Below are positions 46,990 through 55,093 of a stretch of 63,677 nt of DNA, piece after piece (the first letter of the stretch is position 1; every line of letters begins with the position of its first letter). A program made the translations under genes and the position numbers. The DNA is taken from assembly GCA_035559435.1 (NCBI GenBank), contig DATMBC010000050.1:1-63677 (forward strand), written 5' to 3'. Source of the DNA: a bacterium. Its GTDB lineage: Bacteria; Zixibacteria; MSB-5A5; WJJR01. Below the pieces are notes generated by a model that was given only the letters and a program-made list of their open reading frames with translations, made no database searches and was not told the DNA's origin.

Positions 46990-49125
46990 ATGCGCAGCCG
47001 AAAGGAATGCCGCGTGGCCATCACCGCCGCCCTGCTTGCGGCCGTGATCACAATCGTTCCCATGAATCAGTCCCAGGCCCAATCCGAACCCACACCGCCG
47101 GTCGCCAAGATCATCCCCAAGGTCGACACCATCCACGGCCAGGTCCGTGTCGACAACTACTTCTGGCTGCGCGACAAATCCAACCCCGAGGTGATTGCCT
47201 ACCTCGAGGCGGAAAACAAATACATGGAGGCGAAAACCGCCCACACCAAACCCCTGCAGGAGAAGCTCTATCAGGAAATGCTGGGGCGGATTGTCGAGAC
47301 CGACCTCGATGTGCCGGAACGGCGGGACGATTACTTCTACTATACCCGCACCGAGGAAGGCAAGCAGTACCGGATCCATTGCCGCAAACACAAGTCGCTG
47401 GAAGCGCCGGAGGAAATTCTGCTGGACGTCAACAAGGAGGCGGAGGGGTTTGAGCATTTCGACGTCGGCGCTTTTGAAGTGAGCCCCGATCACCGCCTGC
47501 TCGCCTACTCGGTCGATACCAACGGCGCGGAAGAGTACACCATCCACATCCGCGACCTGGCCGCCGGCCAGAATCTTGCCGATGCCATCCCCAACACCTA
47601 CGGCGTGAAGTGGGCCGCCGACAACAAAACGTTGTTTTACACGACCCTCGACCCGGCGCATCGTCCCTATCGACTGTGGAAGCACACCCTCGGCGCTCCT
47701 CCCAGCGACGACAAACTTGTCTATGAGGAGGCTGATGAGTCCTTCTACATGGACATCGCCATGACCAAAAGCCGGCAGTATCTCCTGCTCGGCCTCGGCA
47801 GCATCAGTTCCAGCGAGTACCGCTACATCCGCAGCGATGCCCCCGACAGCGAGTGGAAGGTCATCGCGCCGCGTCGCCCCGATGTCGAATACTCGGTCGA
47901 CCACCGCGGCGACCGGTTCTACATCGTGACCAACGACGGCGCCCGGAATTTCAAGGTCGTCTTCGCGCCGATCGACAACCCCGGCGTGGCCAACTGGTCC
48001 GAGTTTCTGCCGCACCGCGAGAACGTGAAGGTCGACGAGGTCGAGTGCTTTGCCGGCCACATGGTGGTCTATGAGCGGGAGAATGGCCTGCCGAAGATGC
48101 GCATCATCGATCTGACCACCGGCAATTTCCACTACGTGGAGTTCCCCGAGCCGGTCTACACCTTCTTCGGCGCGGCCAATCCCGAATTCGACACCAACGT
48201 GGTGCGCTTCACCTACAATTCGCTGGTCACGCCGCGGTCGGTCTTCGATTACGACATGACCACCCGGGCGCGCGAACTGAAGAAGGAATATGAGGTGCGC
48301 GGCGGGTATGACCGCGCGCAATACCAGTCGGAGCGCATCTTCGCCACCGCCGCCGACGGCGTGAAGGTTCCGATTTCGTTGGTCTACAAAAAAGGGACGC
48401 CGCTGGATGGTTCCTCTCCCCTGCTGTTGTATGGTTATGGCGCCTACGGAGCCACCAGCGACCCGACGTTTTCGTCCAATCGTCTGAGTCTGCTGGATCG
48501 CGGCGTGATCTACGCCATCGCCCATGTGCGCGGCGGCGGCGAGATGGGGCGCGCCTGGTATGACGACGGCAAGTTGCTCAAGAAGAAGAACACATTCACC
48601 GACTTCATCGCCTGCGCCGAGCACCTGATTGCCGCCAAGTACACCGCGGCCGACCGCCTGGCGGCCTTTGGCGGCAGCGCCGGCGGGCTTTTGATGGGTG
48701 CGGTGGCCAACATGCGCCCCGACCTCTTCCGGGTAATCTTTGCCAGTGTGCCGTTTGTCGACGTGATCAACACCATGCTTGACGAGTCCATTCCCCTGAC
48801 GGTCATCGAGTTTGATGAATGGGGCAATCCGAAGAACAGGGAATTCTACAACTACATGCTGTCGTATTCGCCCTACGACAATGTCCGGGCGCAGGATTAT
48901 CCCCACATGCTGATCGACGCCGGGCTGAACGATCCCCGTGTCGGGTATTGGGAACCGGCGAAGTTTGTGGCCAAACTTCGCGCTTTGAAAACCGACCGGA
49001 ACGACTTAGTTTTTAAGGTAGAGATGGGCGCCGGGCACATGGGCGCGACCGGACGGTACGACTACCTGAAAGACATCGCCTTCGAGTTCGCCTATATCCT
49101 GGACCATCTCGGCATCCCCGAGTAA
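46990..49125 (+). CDS. exported oligopeptidase B (S9A prolyl oligopeptidase family)
   Basis: A serine peptidase of 711 residues. A signal peptide (basic start, then AALLAAVITIVP, ending near SQAQ) suggests a periplasmic site, unlike the cytoplasmic PtrB of enterobacteria. A seven-bladed propeller (about 80-430) gates the alpha/beta-hydrolase domain. The triad is Ser563 in GGSAGG, Asp648 in LNDPRV and His683 in GAGHMG. Oligopeptidase B cuts short peptides after Arg/Lys. AGGAG lies seven bases before the ATG. It is followed 10 bases later by a secreted SGNH-like protein. Confidence 0.93.
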   Translation: MRSRKECRVAITAALLAAVITIVPMNQSQAQSEPTPPVAKIIPKVDTIHGQVRVDNYFWLRDKSNPEVIAYLEAENKYMEAKTAHTKPLQEKLYQEMLGRIVETDLDVPERRDDYFYYTRTEEGKQYRIHCRKHKSLEAPEEILLDVNKEAEGFEHFDVGAFEVSPDHRLLAYSVDTNGAEEYTIHIRDLAAGQNLADAIPNTYGVKWAADNKTLFYTTLDPAHRPYRLWKHTLGAPPSDDKLVYEEADESFYMDIAMTKSRQYLLLGLGSISSSEYRYIRSDAPDSEWKVIAPRRPDVEYSVDHRGDRFYIVTNDGARNFKVVFAPIDNPGVANWSEFLPHRENVKVDEVECFAGHMVVYERENGLPKMRIIDLTTGNFHYVEFPEPVYTFFGAANPEFDTNVVRFTYNSLVTPRSVFDYDMTTRARELKKEYEVRGGYDRAQYQSERIFATAADGVKVPISLVYKKGTPLDGSSPLLLYGYGAYGATSDPTFSSNRLSLLDRGVIYAIAHVRGGGEMGRAWYDDGKLLKKKNTFTDFIACAEHLIAAKYTAADRLAAFGGSAGGLLMGAVANMRPDLFRVIFASVPFVDVINTMLDESIPLTVIEFDEWGNPKNREFYNYMLSYSPYDNVRAQDYPHMLIDAGLNDPRVGYWEPAKFVAKLRALKTDRNDLVFKVEMGAGHMGATGRYDYLKDIAFEFAYILDHLGIPE

Positions 49126-49135
49126 GTCGAGGCCT

Positions 49136-50326
49136 ATGAAGATCGTTCGATTGACCGAGTGCCGCCGGCTGGCGGCGCAGGTTCTCGTTGCGACGTTTTG
49201 CGCCGTTCTGGCCGCCAATACGGCATCGGCGGCCAGCTATGTCGTCATCGTTGTGGCCGGCGACGCTCACGCAGTGGGATATGGCGCCAACGTCGCCGAT
49301 CTCACGCCGCAGCAACAGGCGCCGCAGGCCGATGTGCGCTTCTGGTATGAAGAGGGGACGTTCGCGGCCATCGCCAATCCTGCTCTGCGACTCTCATCCA
49401 ACGGCTTTGTGCCCCTGCAGCCCCAAACCGACCCGACCGGAGCGGTTTTCGGCGGATATGTCAGCGGCGGCGGACCGGAATTGGGGCTTGGCCGACACAC
49501 CACGGACCTGCTTCAGTCCGAAAACGCCTTCGATTCCCTGGCGATCGTGAAGTTCGCGTTCAACGGCACGCGTCTAGGCGTCGAGTGGCATCCCGATTCG
49601 ACCGGGCTGTTGGTCGATCAACTGGAGGCCGTCTACAATACGGCGGCGGCCACGCTGGAAGCGGATGGGCATGTCATCAACCGGCTGGACTTTGTCCTGA
49701 TGCTCGGAGAGGCCGATGCCCAAAGCGCGGCAGCGGCCCAGGAATTCGGGGATCTCCTCAATCGACTAATCTGCCGGATGAAATCATGGTCCGTGTCAGA
49801 TCAGGTCGGCATAACTGTCGGCCGTCTGCCGTCGGGCATGGCCCATGCTCCGGGTGATCCATATCCCTATCTGACTGCGGTTCGCGCGGCGCAAACTGGC
49901 GTGGCAGACTCGATCCCCTGTGTGGCGACTTTCGTGACCGATGACCTCGTGTTGAACCCCGATTCGACGCACCTGACCGCGCCGTCGCAGTGGATCGCCG
50001 GCGAGCGGGCCGTTGACGCAAACTCGATGTGCATGCTGGGTTTTGTCGATTGGTTTCCCTGCGGCATGGGTGATGCCTCAGGCGATGGATTGATAGGCGT
50101 GCAGGATGTGGTCCTCACCGTCAGTGCGGCATTCCGCGGGGCCGATCCGCCCCTTTGCATTTACCAGCCGGCCCCACTGACCGATGTCGATTGCACCGGC
50201 ACGACCGATGTGGTCGATGTGGTGCGACTGATTGAGGTGGCCTTCCGCGGCGCGCCGCAGGCGTTCTGCGAAGCCGCCGACTGTTACCCATACCCGACGA
50301 ATTGCCCCCATCCCTGCAAGCGGTAG
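49136..50326 (+). CDS. secreted SGNH (sialate O-acetylesterase-like) protein with degenerate active site and dockerin-like tail
   Basis: A 396-residue exported protein with a signal peptide ending near ANTASA. The fold of sialate/carbohydrate acetylesterases is seen in FGGYVSGGGPELGLGRH, IVKFAFNGTRL, VLMLGEADAQ and DSTHLTAPS. The nucleophile block, normally GQSN, reads GDAH (42-45), so the serine is Ala44; GESDA is GEADA. The Asp-x-x-His pair (276, 279) is kept. After residue 310 come two dockerin-like units (GDASGDGLIGVQDV... and the more degenerate TDVDCTGTTDVVDVV...) and a Cys-rich end. It may bind glycans or act as a structural exoprotein rather than as an esterase. Confidence 0.78.
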   Translation: MKIVRLTECRRLAAQVLVATFCAVLAANTASAASYVVIVVAGDAHAVGYGANVADLTPQQQAPQADVRFWYEEGTFAAIANPALRLSSNGFVPLQPQTDPTGAVFGGYVSGGGPELGLGRHTTDLLQSENAFDSLAIVKFAFNGTRLGVEWHPDSTGLLVDQLEAVYNTAAATLEADGHVINRLDFVLMLGEADAQSAAAAQEFGDLLNRLICRMKSWSVSDQVGITVGRLPSGMAHAPGDPYPYLTAVRAAQTGVADSIPCVATFVTDDLVLNPDSTHLTAPSQWIAGERAVDANSMCMLGFVDWFPCGMGDASGDGLIGVQDVVLTVSAAFRGADPPLCIYQPAPLTDVDCTGTTDVVDVVRLIEVAFRGAPQAFCEAADCYPYPTNCPHPCKR

Positions 50327-50348
50327 GCCGCGCCCTCCGTGAAAGCGG

Positions 50349-50377
50349 TTGACCTCGGGCGGTCAATCCCGTTTTCT
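50349..50377 (+). promoter_or_regulatory. candidate promoter of tRNA-Lys
   Basis: TTGACC (50349-50354) and TTTTCT (50372-50377) are 17 bases apart. The -35 is one arm of a TTGACC-N6-GGTCAA inverted repeat. The -10 is weak. Confidence 0.35.
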
Positions 50378-50402
50378 TGCACCGCGTTTTGTTGTCCGTT
50401 CT

Positions 50403-50475
<73 letters not shown>

Positions 50476-50497
50476 CTTCGCCGCCAGGAGGGCCGGC

Positions 50498-51421
50498 ATG
50501 ACCACGCTCCCGATCTCCGAGATCATCCGCGATTCGTTCGCCATCGCCTGGCGTTACAAGTATCTCTGGCTGTTTGGCCTGTTTGCCGGCGGCGCCGGCG
50601 GCGGACTGCAGATCCCCGGCGACAGCGGCGGCGGGCTGGAACGGATTGACGAGATCAAGGCCTGGATCCTTGCCGCGCTGGCGATGATCCTGCTCGTGGG
50701 ATTTGTGGTGGGCGTGATCATTATCACTCTGCACACCATTTCCAAGTCCGCGCTCATCTACAACGCCTACCAGATTGAGACCGGCGGGGCGCATACGCTC
50801 TCCGGCGGCTGGGACTTCGGCCTGAAACGCTTTTGGCCGATGCTGGGTGTGACGCTTACCCAATGGTTGATCATGTTCTCCTTCGTCGTCATCCTGATCC
50901 TGCTCGAAGTCGCCATCTTCGCCATCTCAGTGCCGTTGGGAGTTCTCTCGCTGCTACCGGCCATTCCGCTCTTTTTCTTCGGGATCGCCGCGGTGGTGGT
51001 GGTCTGGGCCTACGCCGAACGGTATGTCGTCCTCGAAGACCGCGGGGTGATCGAGTCAATCGGCGAGGGCTGGTCGCTGGTGAAGAGCGAATGGCAGCCG
51101 ACGGTCACGGTGCTGCTCATCAAGCTGGCCATCGCCATCGCGGTGGGAATCGGTCTGATGGGAATCGGGCTGGTCCTGATGTTGCCGGCGATCGGCATCT
51201 GGGCGGTGAGCAAGCCCTTGGCGATCGTCTACGGCATCCTGGTGCTGGCGCCGTTTGTGATCCTGGTGGGCGCCTACTTCGGGACCTTTGACTCACTGGT
51301 CTGGACCAAGGTGTTCCTGCGCCTGCGCGCGGCCGCCTACGGCGCGCCCGCCGTCACCGCGCCGGCCGCCCCCACTCCACCCGCCCCCGGCGACTCCCCC
51401 AAGCCGCCGCTCTTCGAGTAG
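50498..51421 (+). CDS. polytopic membrane protein of unknown function
   Basis: A 307-residue protein with about six hydrophobic segments (for example near 65-90, 120-150, 155-185, 210-235, 240-265). An amphipathic N-terminus ISEIIRDSFAIAWRYKYLWLF recalls glycerophosphodiesterase-type membrane domains and DUF975-like proteins, but I do not recognise the family. The end is Pro/Ala-rich. The start at 50498 is backed by AGGAGGG. It lies just after tRNA-Lys and may share its transcript. Confidence 0.8.
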   Translation: MTTLPISEIIRDSFAIAWRYKYLWLFGLFAGGAGGGLQIPGDSGGGLERIDEIKAWILAALAMILLVGFVVGVIIITLHTISKSALIYNAYQIETGGAHTLSGGWDFGLKRFWPMLGVTLTQWLIMFSFVVILILLEVAIFAISVPLGVLSLLPAIPLFFFGIAAVVVVWAYAERYVVLEDRGVIESIGEGWSLVKSEWQPTVTVLLIKLAIAIAVGIGLMGIGLVLMLPAIGIWAVSKPLAIVYGILVLAPFVILVGAYFGTFDSLVWTKVFLRLRAAAYGAPAVTAPAAPTPPAPGDSPKPPLFE

Positions 51422-51442
51422 CCGTCGCGCCCCCGTTACGTC

Positions 51443-51470
51443 TTGACAGACGTTGCCGGGGGTGTGTATT
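51443..51470 (+). promoter_or_regulatory. candidate promoter of the DUF502-EIIA pair
   Basis: TTGACA (51443-51448) is followed at 16 bases by TGTATT (51465-51470). The gene start is about 30 bases on. Confidence 0.5.
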
Positions 51471-51500
51471 TGTGTGCCAGCCCTCACAAGGGCACAGGTC

Positions 51501-52160
51501 ATGGACAGCGACCCTCCAGCGGCGCGCCCGTGGGGCCGTCAGATTCTCCGCACACTGCAACGTGTCTTCGTGTCCGGCGTGCTGGTCGTTGTTCCGGTCA
51601 CGGTGACGGTTTATGTCCTGTATTTCCTTTTCCAGAAAGTCGATGGCCTGCTGTCCCCGATCCTGGCCCGGTATCTGCAGCATCAGATTCCGGGAATGGG
51701 GCTGTTGGCGACACTGCTTCTGATCTTTCTGGTGGGTGTGATTGCCCGGAATGTGCTGGGGTCGCGTCTCTTCGGACTGGGCGAACTGATCTTTGTCCGC
51801 ACGCCGCTGGTGCGGGCGGTCTACACCGCCGCCAAGCAGTTGCTTGAGGCGATCACGTCGACCGAGCGCAAGGCCTTCAGCCGCGCGGTCATGATTCAAT
51901 ACCCGCGGCCGGGGCTGTACACGGTCGGGTTTGTGTCGTCGAGGCCGCGGGTGCGCGCCGGCGCCGCCGAAGAGCAGATGGTGGCGGTCTTTGTGCCGTC
52001 GACACCCACGCCGGTCACCGGGTTTGTCGTGCTGGTTCCCGAATCCGAGGTGTTTGATCTGGCGATGACAACCGAAGAGGCGGTCAAGTTTATCGTCTCC
52101 GGCGGGTTCGCCGCCCCGACGGTCATCGAGCGGACCGCGCCGAAATTGGTGGAGGCATAA
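51501..52160 (+). CDS. DUF502-family membrane protein
   Basis: A 219-residue protein with two N-terminal membrane helices (about 20-45 and 62-85) and a soluble beta-rich C-terminal part. The blocks SGVLVVVPVTVTVYVLYFLF, FGLGELIFVRTPLVRAVYTA and KQLLEAI are DUF502 hallmarks, and VFVPSTPTPVTGFVVLVP follows. Function is unknown. The ATG at 51501 lies soon after a promoter-like element. The EIIA-CBS gene begins five bases after its stop, so the two are co-transcribed. Confidence 0.87.
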   Translation: MDSDPPAARPWGRQILRTLQRVFVSGVLVVVPVTVTVYVLYFLFQKVDGLLSPILARYLQHQIPGMGLLATLLLIFLVGVIARNVLGSRLFGLGELIFVRTPLVRAVYTAAKQLLEAITSTERKAFSRAVMIQYPRPGLYTVGFVSSRPRVRAGAAEEQMVAVFVPSTPTPVTGFVVLVPESEVFDLAMTTEEAVKFIVSGGFAAPTVIERTAPKLVEA

Positions 52161-52165
52161 TTCCC

Positions 52166-53074
52166 ATGCGTTTGGCAGCCATGTTGGATCCGGCGCTGGT
52201 CGCGCCCGACCTGCGCGCCGAGTCGAAGGCCGGAGCCATCTCCGAGCTGATGGACCTGGTCGTCCGGAAGTATCCGGAGATCGACCGCGGCGGCGTCCTC
52301 GCCTCCATCGCCGACCGTGAGGAGATTGAGAACACCTCCTTCGGACGCTGTTTTGCCTTCCCCCATGCCCGGACCGATCTGGTCAAGGAAATGCTGGTCG
52401 CCATCGGCATCTCCAAGAAGGGCATCAAAGCGCCCACCCCCGATGGCCGTCCGCTGCATGTGGTCTGCCTGCTGCTGACGCCGCGCAATATCGCGCAGCT
52501 GTACCTGCAAACCCTCTCCGGGCTGGCCCAACTGGCCCGCGATGAGCAGATCCTTGGCAAGTTGATCAGCGCTCCGAATGCCGAGGCGCTGGTCCGCGTG
52601 ATCTGGGAGACCGGGCTGACCATCCGCAAGCAACTGACCGTGCGCGACCTGATGCACCGCGACGTGGTGACCGTCTCGCCCGACGATTCGCTCAAGGACG
52701 TCGCCAACAAACTCTATCGCTACAAGGTGTCGGGCATGCCCGTGGTTGACGCCGAAGGCAAGCCGGTGGGCATGATCTCGGAGCGACACCTGATCAAGGC
52801 CGCCCTCCCCAACTTCGAATCGCTGATCCAGAATCTGTCGCTGTCCCCCGACACGGAGCCGTTCGACGATCTCCTGCGCCGCGAGGATGAGATCAAAGTC
52901 AAAGACATCATGACCACCCGCCTCTACACCACCACCGAGGACACGCCGATTGTCGAGGTGGCGGCGCTCATGCTCTTCCGCAACATCCGCCGCATTCCGG
53001 TCATCAATGAGGATGGCCGATTAGCCGGCCTGATCCTGCGACGGGATATTGTGAGCAAGGTGATCCGGGGCTGA
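52166..53074 (+). CDS. PTS EIIA (fructose/nitrogen type) fused to a CBS-domain pair
   Basis: A 302-residue cytoplasmic protein. Residues 1-150 form an EIIA-2 domain with TSFGRCFAFPHART, where His67 is the phospho-acceptor. Two CBS repeats follow (about 158-208, VRDLMHRDVVTVSPDDSL; about 245-300, VKDIMTTRLYTTTEDTP), which usually sense adenine nucleotides. No EIIB or EIIC is near, so HPr-driven phosphorylation probably regulates rather than transports. Likely donors are EI and HPr at 1.7-3.7 kb. Its target is unknown. The gene is the last before a terminator-like hairpin. Confidence 0.9.
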   Translation: MRLAAMLDPALVAPDLRAESKAGAISELMDLVVRKYPEIDRGGVLASIADREEIENTSFGRCFAFPHARTDLVKEMLVAIGISKKGIKAPTPDGRPLHVVCLLLTPRNIAQLYLQTLSGLAQLARDEQILGKLISAPNAEALVRVIWETGLTIRKQLTVRDLMHRDVVTVSPDDSLKDVANKLYRYKVSGMPVVDAEGKPVGMISERHLIKAALPNFESLIQNLSLSPDTEPFDDLLRREDEIKVKDIMTTRLYTTTEDTPIVEVAALMLFRNIRRIPVINEDGRLAGLILRRDIVSKVIRG

Positions 53075-53089
53075 GCCCGGAACCGTCAT

Positions 53090-53125
53090 GCGGCCTCGCG
53101 AACCCCGCGGTGCCGCCCGTTTTTT
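53090..53125 (+). terminator. terminator after the EIIA-CBS gene
   Basis: GCGGC (53090-53094) pairs with GCCGC (53112-53116) around an inner CGCG pair, and a TTTTTT run follows at 53120-53125. Confidence 0.6.
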
Positions 53126-53185
53126 CACCGATATCGACGGAAAGACTCAGAGCGACAGGACAGCGAAACTGATGCGGCCGAAGGC

Positions 53186-55093
53186 TCAGGCCGTCTTCCG
53201 TCCCGGGCGCCACAGCGTCCAGGCGAGGAACCCAAACAAGGCCAACGCCAGCCAGCCGGAGAAGGAGCCGGCCCATTCTTCACCGATCCCTTCCGGAAGG
53301 CCGACAAAATAAATCCAGGCGGCCAGCCCCACGCGCACCAGTCCGACCCCGGCGATGAATCCCGATCCCAGCAGGACACCACGATCGCGATCGCCGCTGT
53401 CGCCGTTGGCCCGGCCGCGACGGTCCACCAGCCAGCGGACCAGGCCGCCGGCAAAGATCGGGGTCATGGTGGTCAGGGGCAGGTAGAGCCCGACGGCAAA
53501 CGGGAGCGCGGGGATGCGCAGCAGCGCGGCCAGCAGCGCGAAGCCCGCCCCGATGAAGACCAGCGTCCACGGCAGCTGCGCGAAAAGCACACCCTCGATC
53601 ACCGTCTTCATCAGCATCGCCTGCGGCGCCGGCAGCGCGACCGTGCCAAACCCATAAGCGTGATGCAGCACGTCGACCGCGTACGCCACGCCCCAGGCCG
53701 ACGTGATCGCGCCGATGAATTCGCCCAACTGTTGCTTGTAAGGGGTCGCGCCGACCAGATAGCCGGTCTTCAAATCCTGCGACATGTCACCGGCAATCGA
53801 TGACGCGACGCACACGACGGTGCCGATTGACAGCGCCGTCATCTGCCCGAGCCCATCGGTCCAACCGAGCAGGTAAAACACGAACGAGGTGCCCAGCAAG
53901 GTCACGATCGTCATGCCCGAGACCGGATTCGACGAGACACCGATCAGGCCAACGATGCGCGACGAGACGGTCACGAAGAAGAAGGCGAAGATGCAGATCG
54001 CCAGCGCGACGACGATTCGTGCGGCGATGGTCTCGAATCCGCCGACCAGATGCGGGATAAACACGATCGCCGCGGCGATCGCCAGCACCAGCCCGAGGAC
54101 GATCCGCATCGACAAATCGCGCTCGGTGCGCGGTCGGGATGTGTCGCCCGCCGTTCCGTGACGGAGCCCGCGCAATCCCAGTTTGAATGACTGCACCATG
54201 GTTGGAACGGCTTTGATGATGGTCATGATGCCGGCCATCGCCACCGCCCCGGCGCCGAGATAGCGAATGTATTTCCCCCAGATTTCCTGAGTCGTCATGT
54301 CCGGCAGCAGTTTAGCGGTCTCCGGAAAGAGCGGCGCCGTCAGCGTGGTGCCATACCAATGGAGGATCGGGATCAGCACGACCCAGGACAACCCCGCGCC
54401 GGCGACCATCACCGCGGCAATCCGCGGGCCGAGAATGAAGCCGACTCCCAGCAGCGCCGGTGACGCTTCCAGGCCCACCTCGGCCTTCGGGAGACCGATG
54501 ATCCCGGTACGCGGCGACTCCTTCCACAGGCGCAAGAATCCAAGACCGAATTCGTAGATCCCCGCCAGTGCCATTCCGAGAAACAGCGGTCGCGATTGCG
54601 CGCCATGACCCTCCGCGCTCTCGAGGACCTCCGCGCAGGCGGTCCCTTCCGGGTAAGGAAGATTCTTGTGCTCCTGCACGATCAGATACTGGCGCAACGG
54701 GATCATGATCGCCGTCCCCAGCACCCCGCCCAGCAAGGCCAACAGGGAGATGTACAGGAAGGACGGGGCCACGCCCCAGAGATACAGCGCCGGGATAGTG
54801 AAGATGGTGCCGGAGGCCAGGGATGACGATGCCGAGCCGATCGTCTGCGAGAGATTGTGCTCAAGAATGGTCGATCTTCCGCCGGCCATCCGAAAAGCGC
54901 GGAACATCGCAATGGTCATGACCGCGATCGGAATCGAGGTTGAAACCGTCAGGCCCGCCTTCAACCCGAGGTACGTGTTGGCGGCGCCGAACAGCACGCC
55001 GAAGATGACGCCGGCGACCGCCGACTTGACGGTGAACTCAGCGAGTGACTCGGTTGGCGCGACGAACGGTCGGAAGTCGTTGCGGTCCGTCAT
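53186..55093 (-). CDS. OPT-family oligopeptide/metal-chelate transporter
   Basis: A 635-residue polytopic protein with about 15 hydrophobic segments. The OPT blocks FGAANTYLGLKAGLTVSTSIP and EHNLSQTIGSASSSLASG near the N-terminus are typical, as are LPYPEGTACAEVLE and DMSQDLKTGYLVGATPYKQQ. It should import peptides or metal-peptide complexes by proton symport. The ATG at 55093 overlaps the YfhO-like stop as ATGA, so the two are translationally coupled. Confidence 0.93.
   Translation of the reverse strand: MTDRNDFRPFVAPTESLAEFTVKSAVAGVIFGVLFGAANTYLGLKAGLTVSTSIPIAVMTIAMFRAFRMAGGRSTILEHNLSQTIGSASSSLASGTIFTIPALYLWGVAPSFLYISLLALLGGVLGTAIMIPLRQYLIVQEHKNLPYPEGTACAEVLESAEGHGAQSRPLFLGMALAGIYEFGLGFLRLWKESPRTGIIGLPKAEVGLEASPALLGVGFILGPRIAAVMVAGAGLSWVVLIPILHWYGTTLTAPLFPETAKLLPDMTTQEIWGKYIRYLGAGAVAMAGIMTIIKAVPTMVQSFKLGLRGLRHGTAGDTSRPRTERDLSMRIVLGLVLAIAAAIVFIPHLVGGFETIAARIVVALAICIFAFFFVTVSSRIVGLIGVSSNPVSGMTIVTLLGTSFVFYLLGWTDGLGQMTALSIGTVVCVASSIAGDMSQDLKTGYLVGATPYKQQLGEFIGAITSAWGVAYAVDVLHHAYGFGTVALPAPQAMLMKTVIEGVLFAQLPWTLVFIGAGFALLAALLRIPALPFAVGLYLPLTTMTPIFAGGLVRWLVDRRGRANGDSGDRDRGVLLGSGFIAGVGLVRVGLAAWIYFVGLPEGIGEEWAGSFSGWLALALFGFLAWTLWRPGRKTA

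Noticed and set aside
46888-48906. A 672-codon minus-strand frame opposite oligopeptidase B
   Set aside because: It is a shadow of a certain gene on the other strand with no domain of its own.
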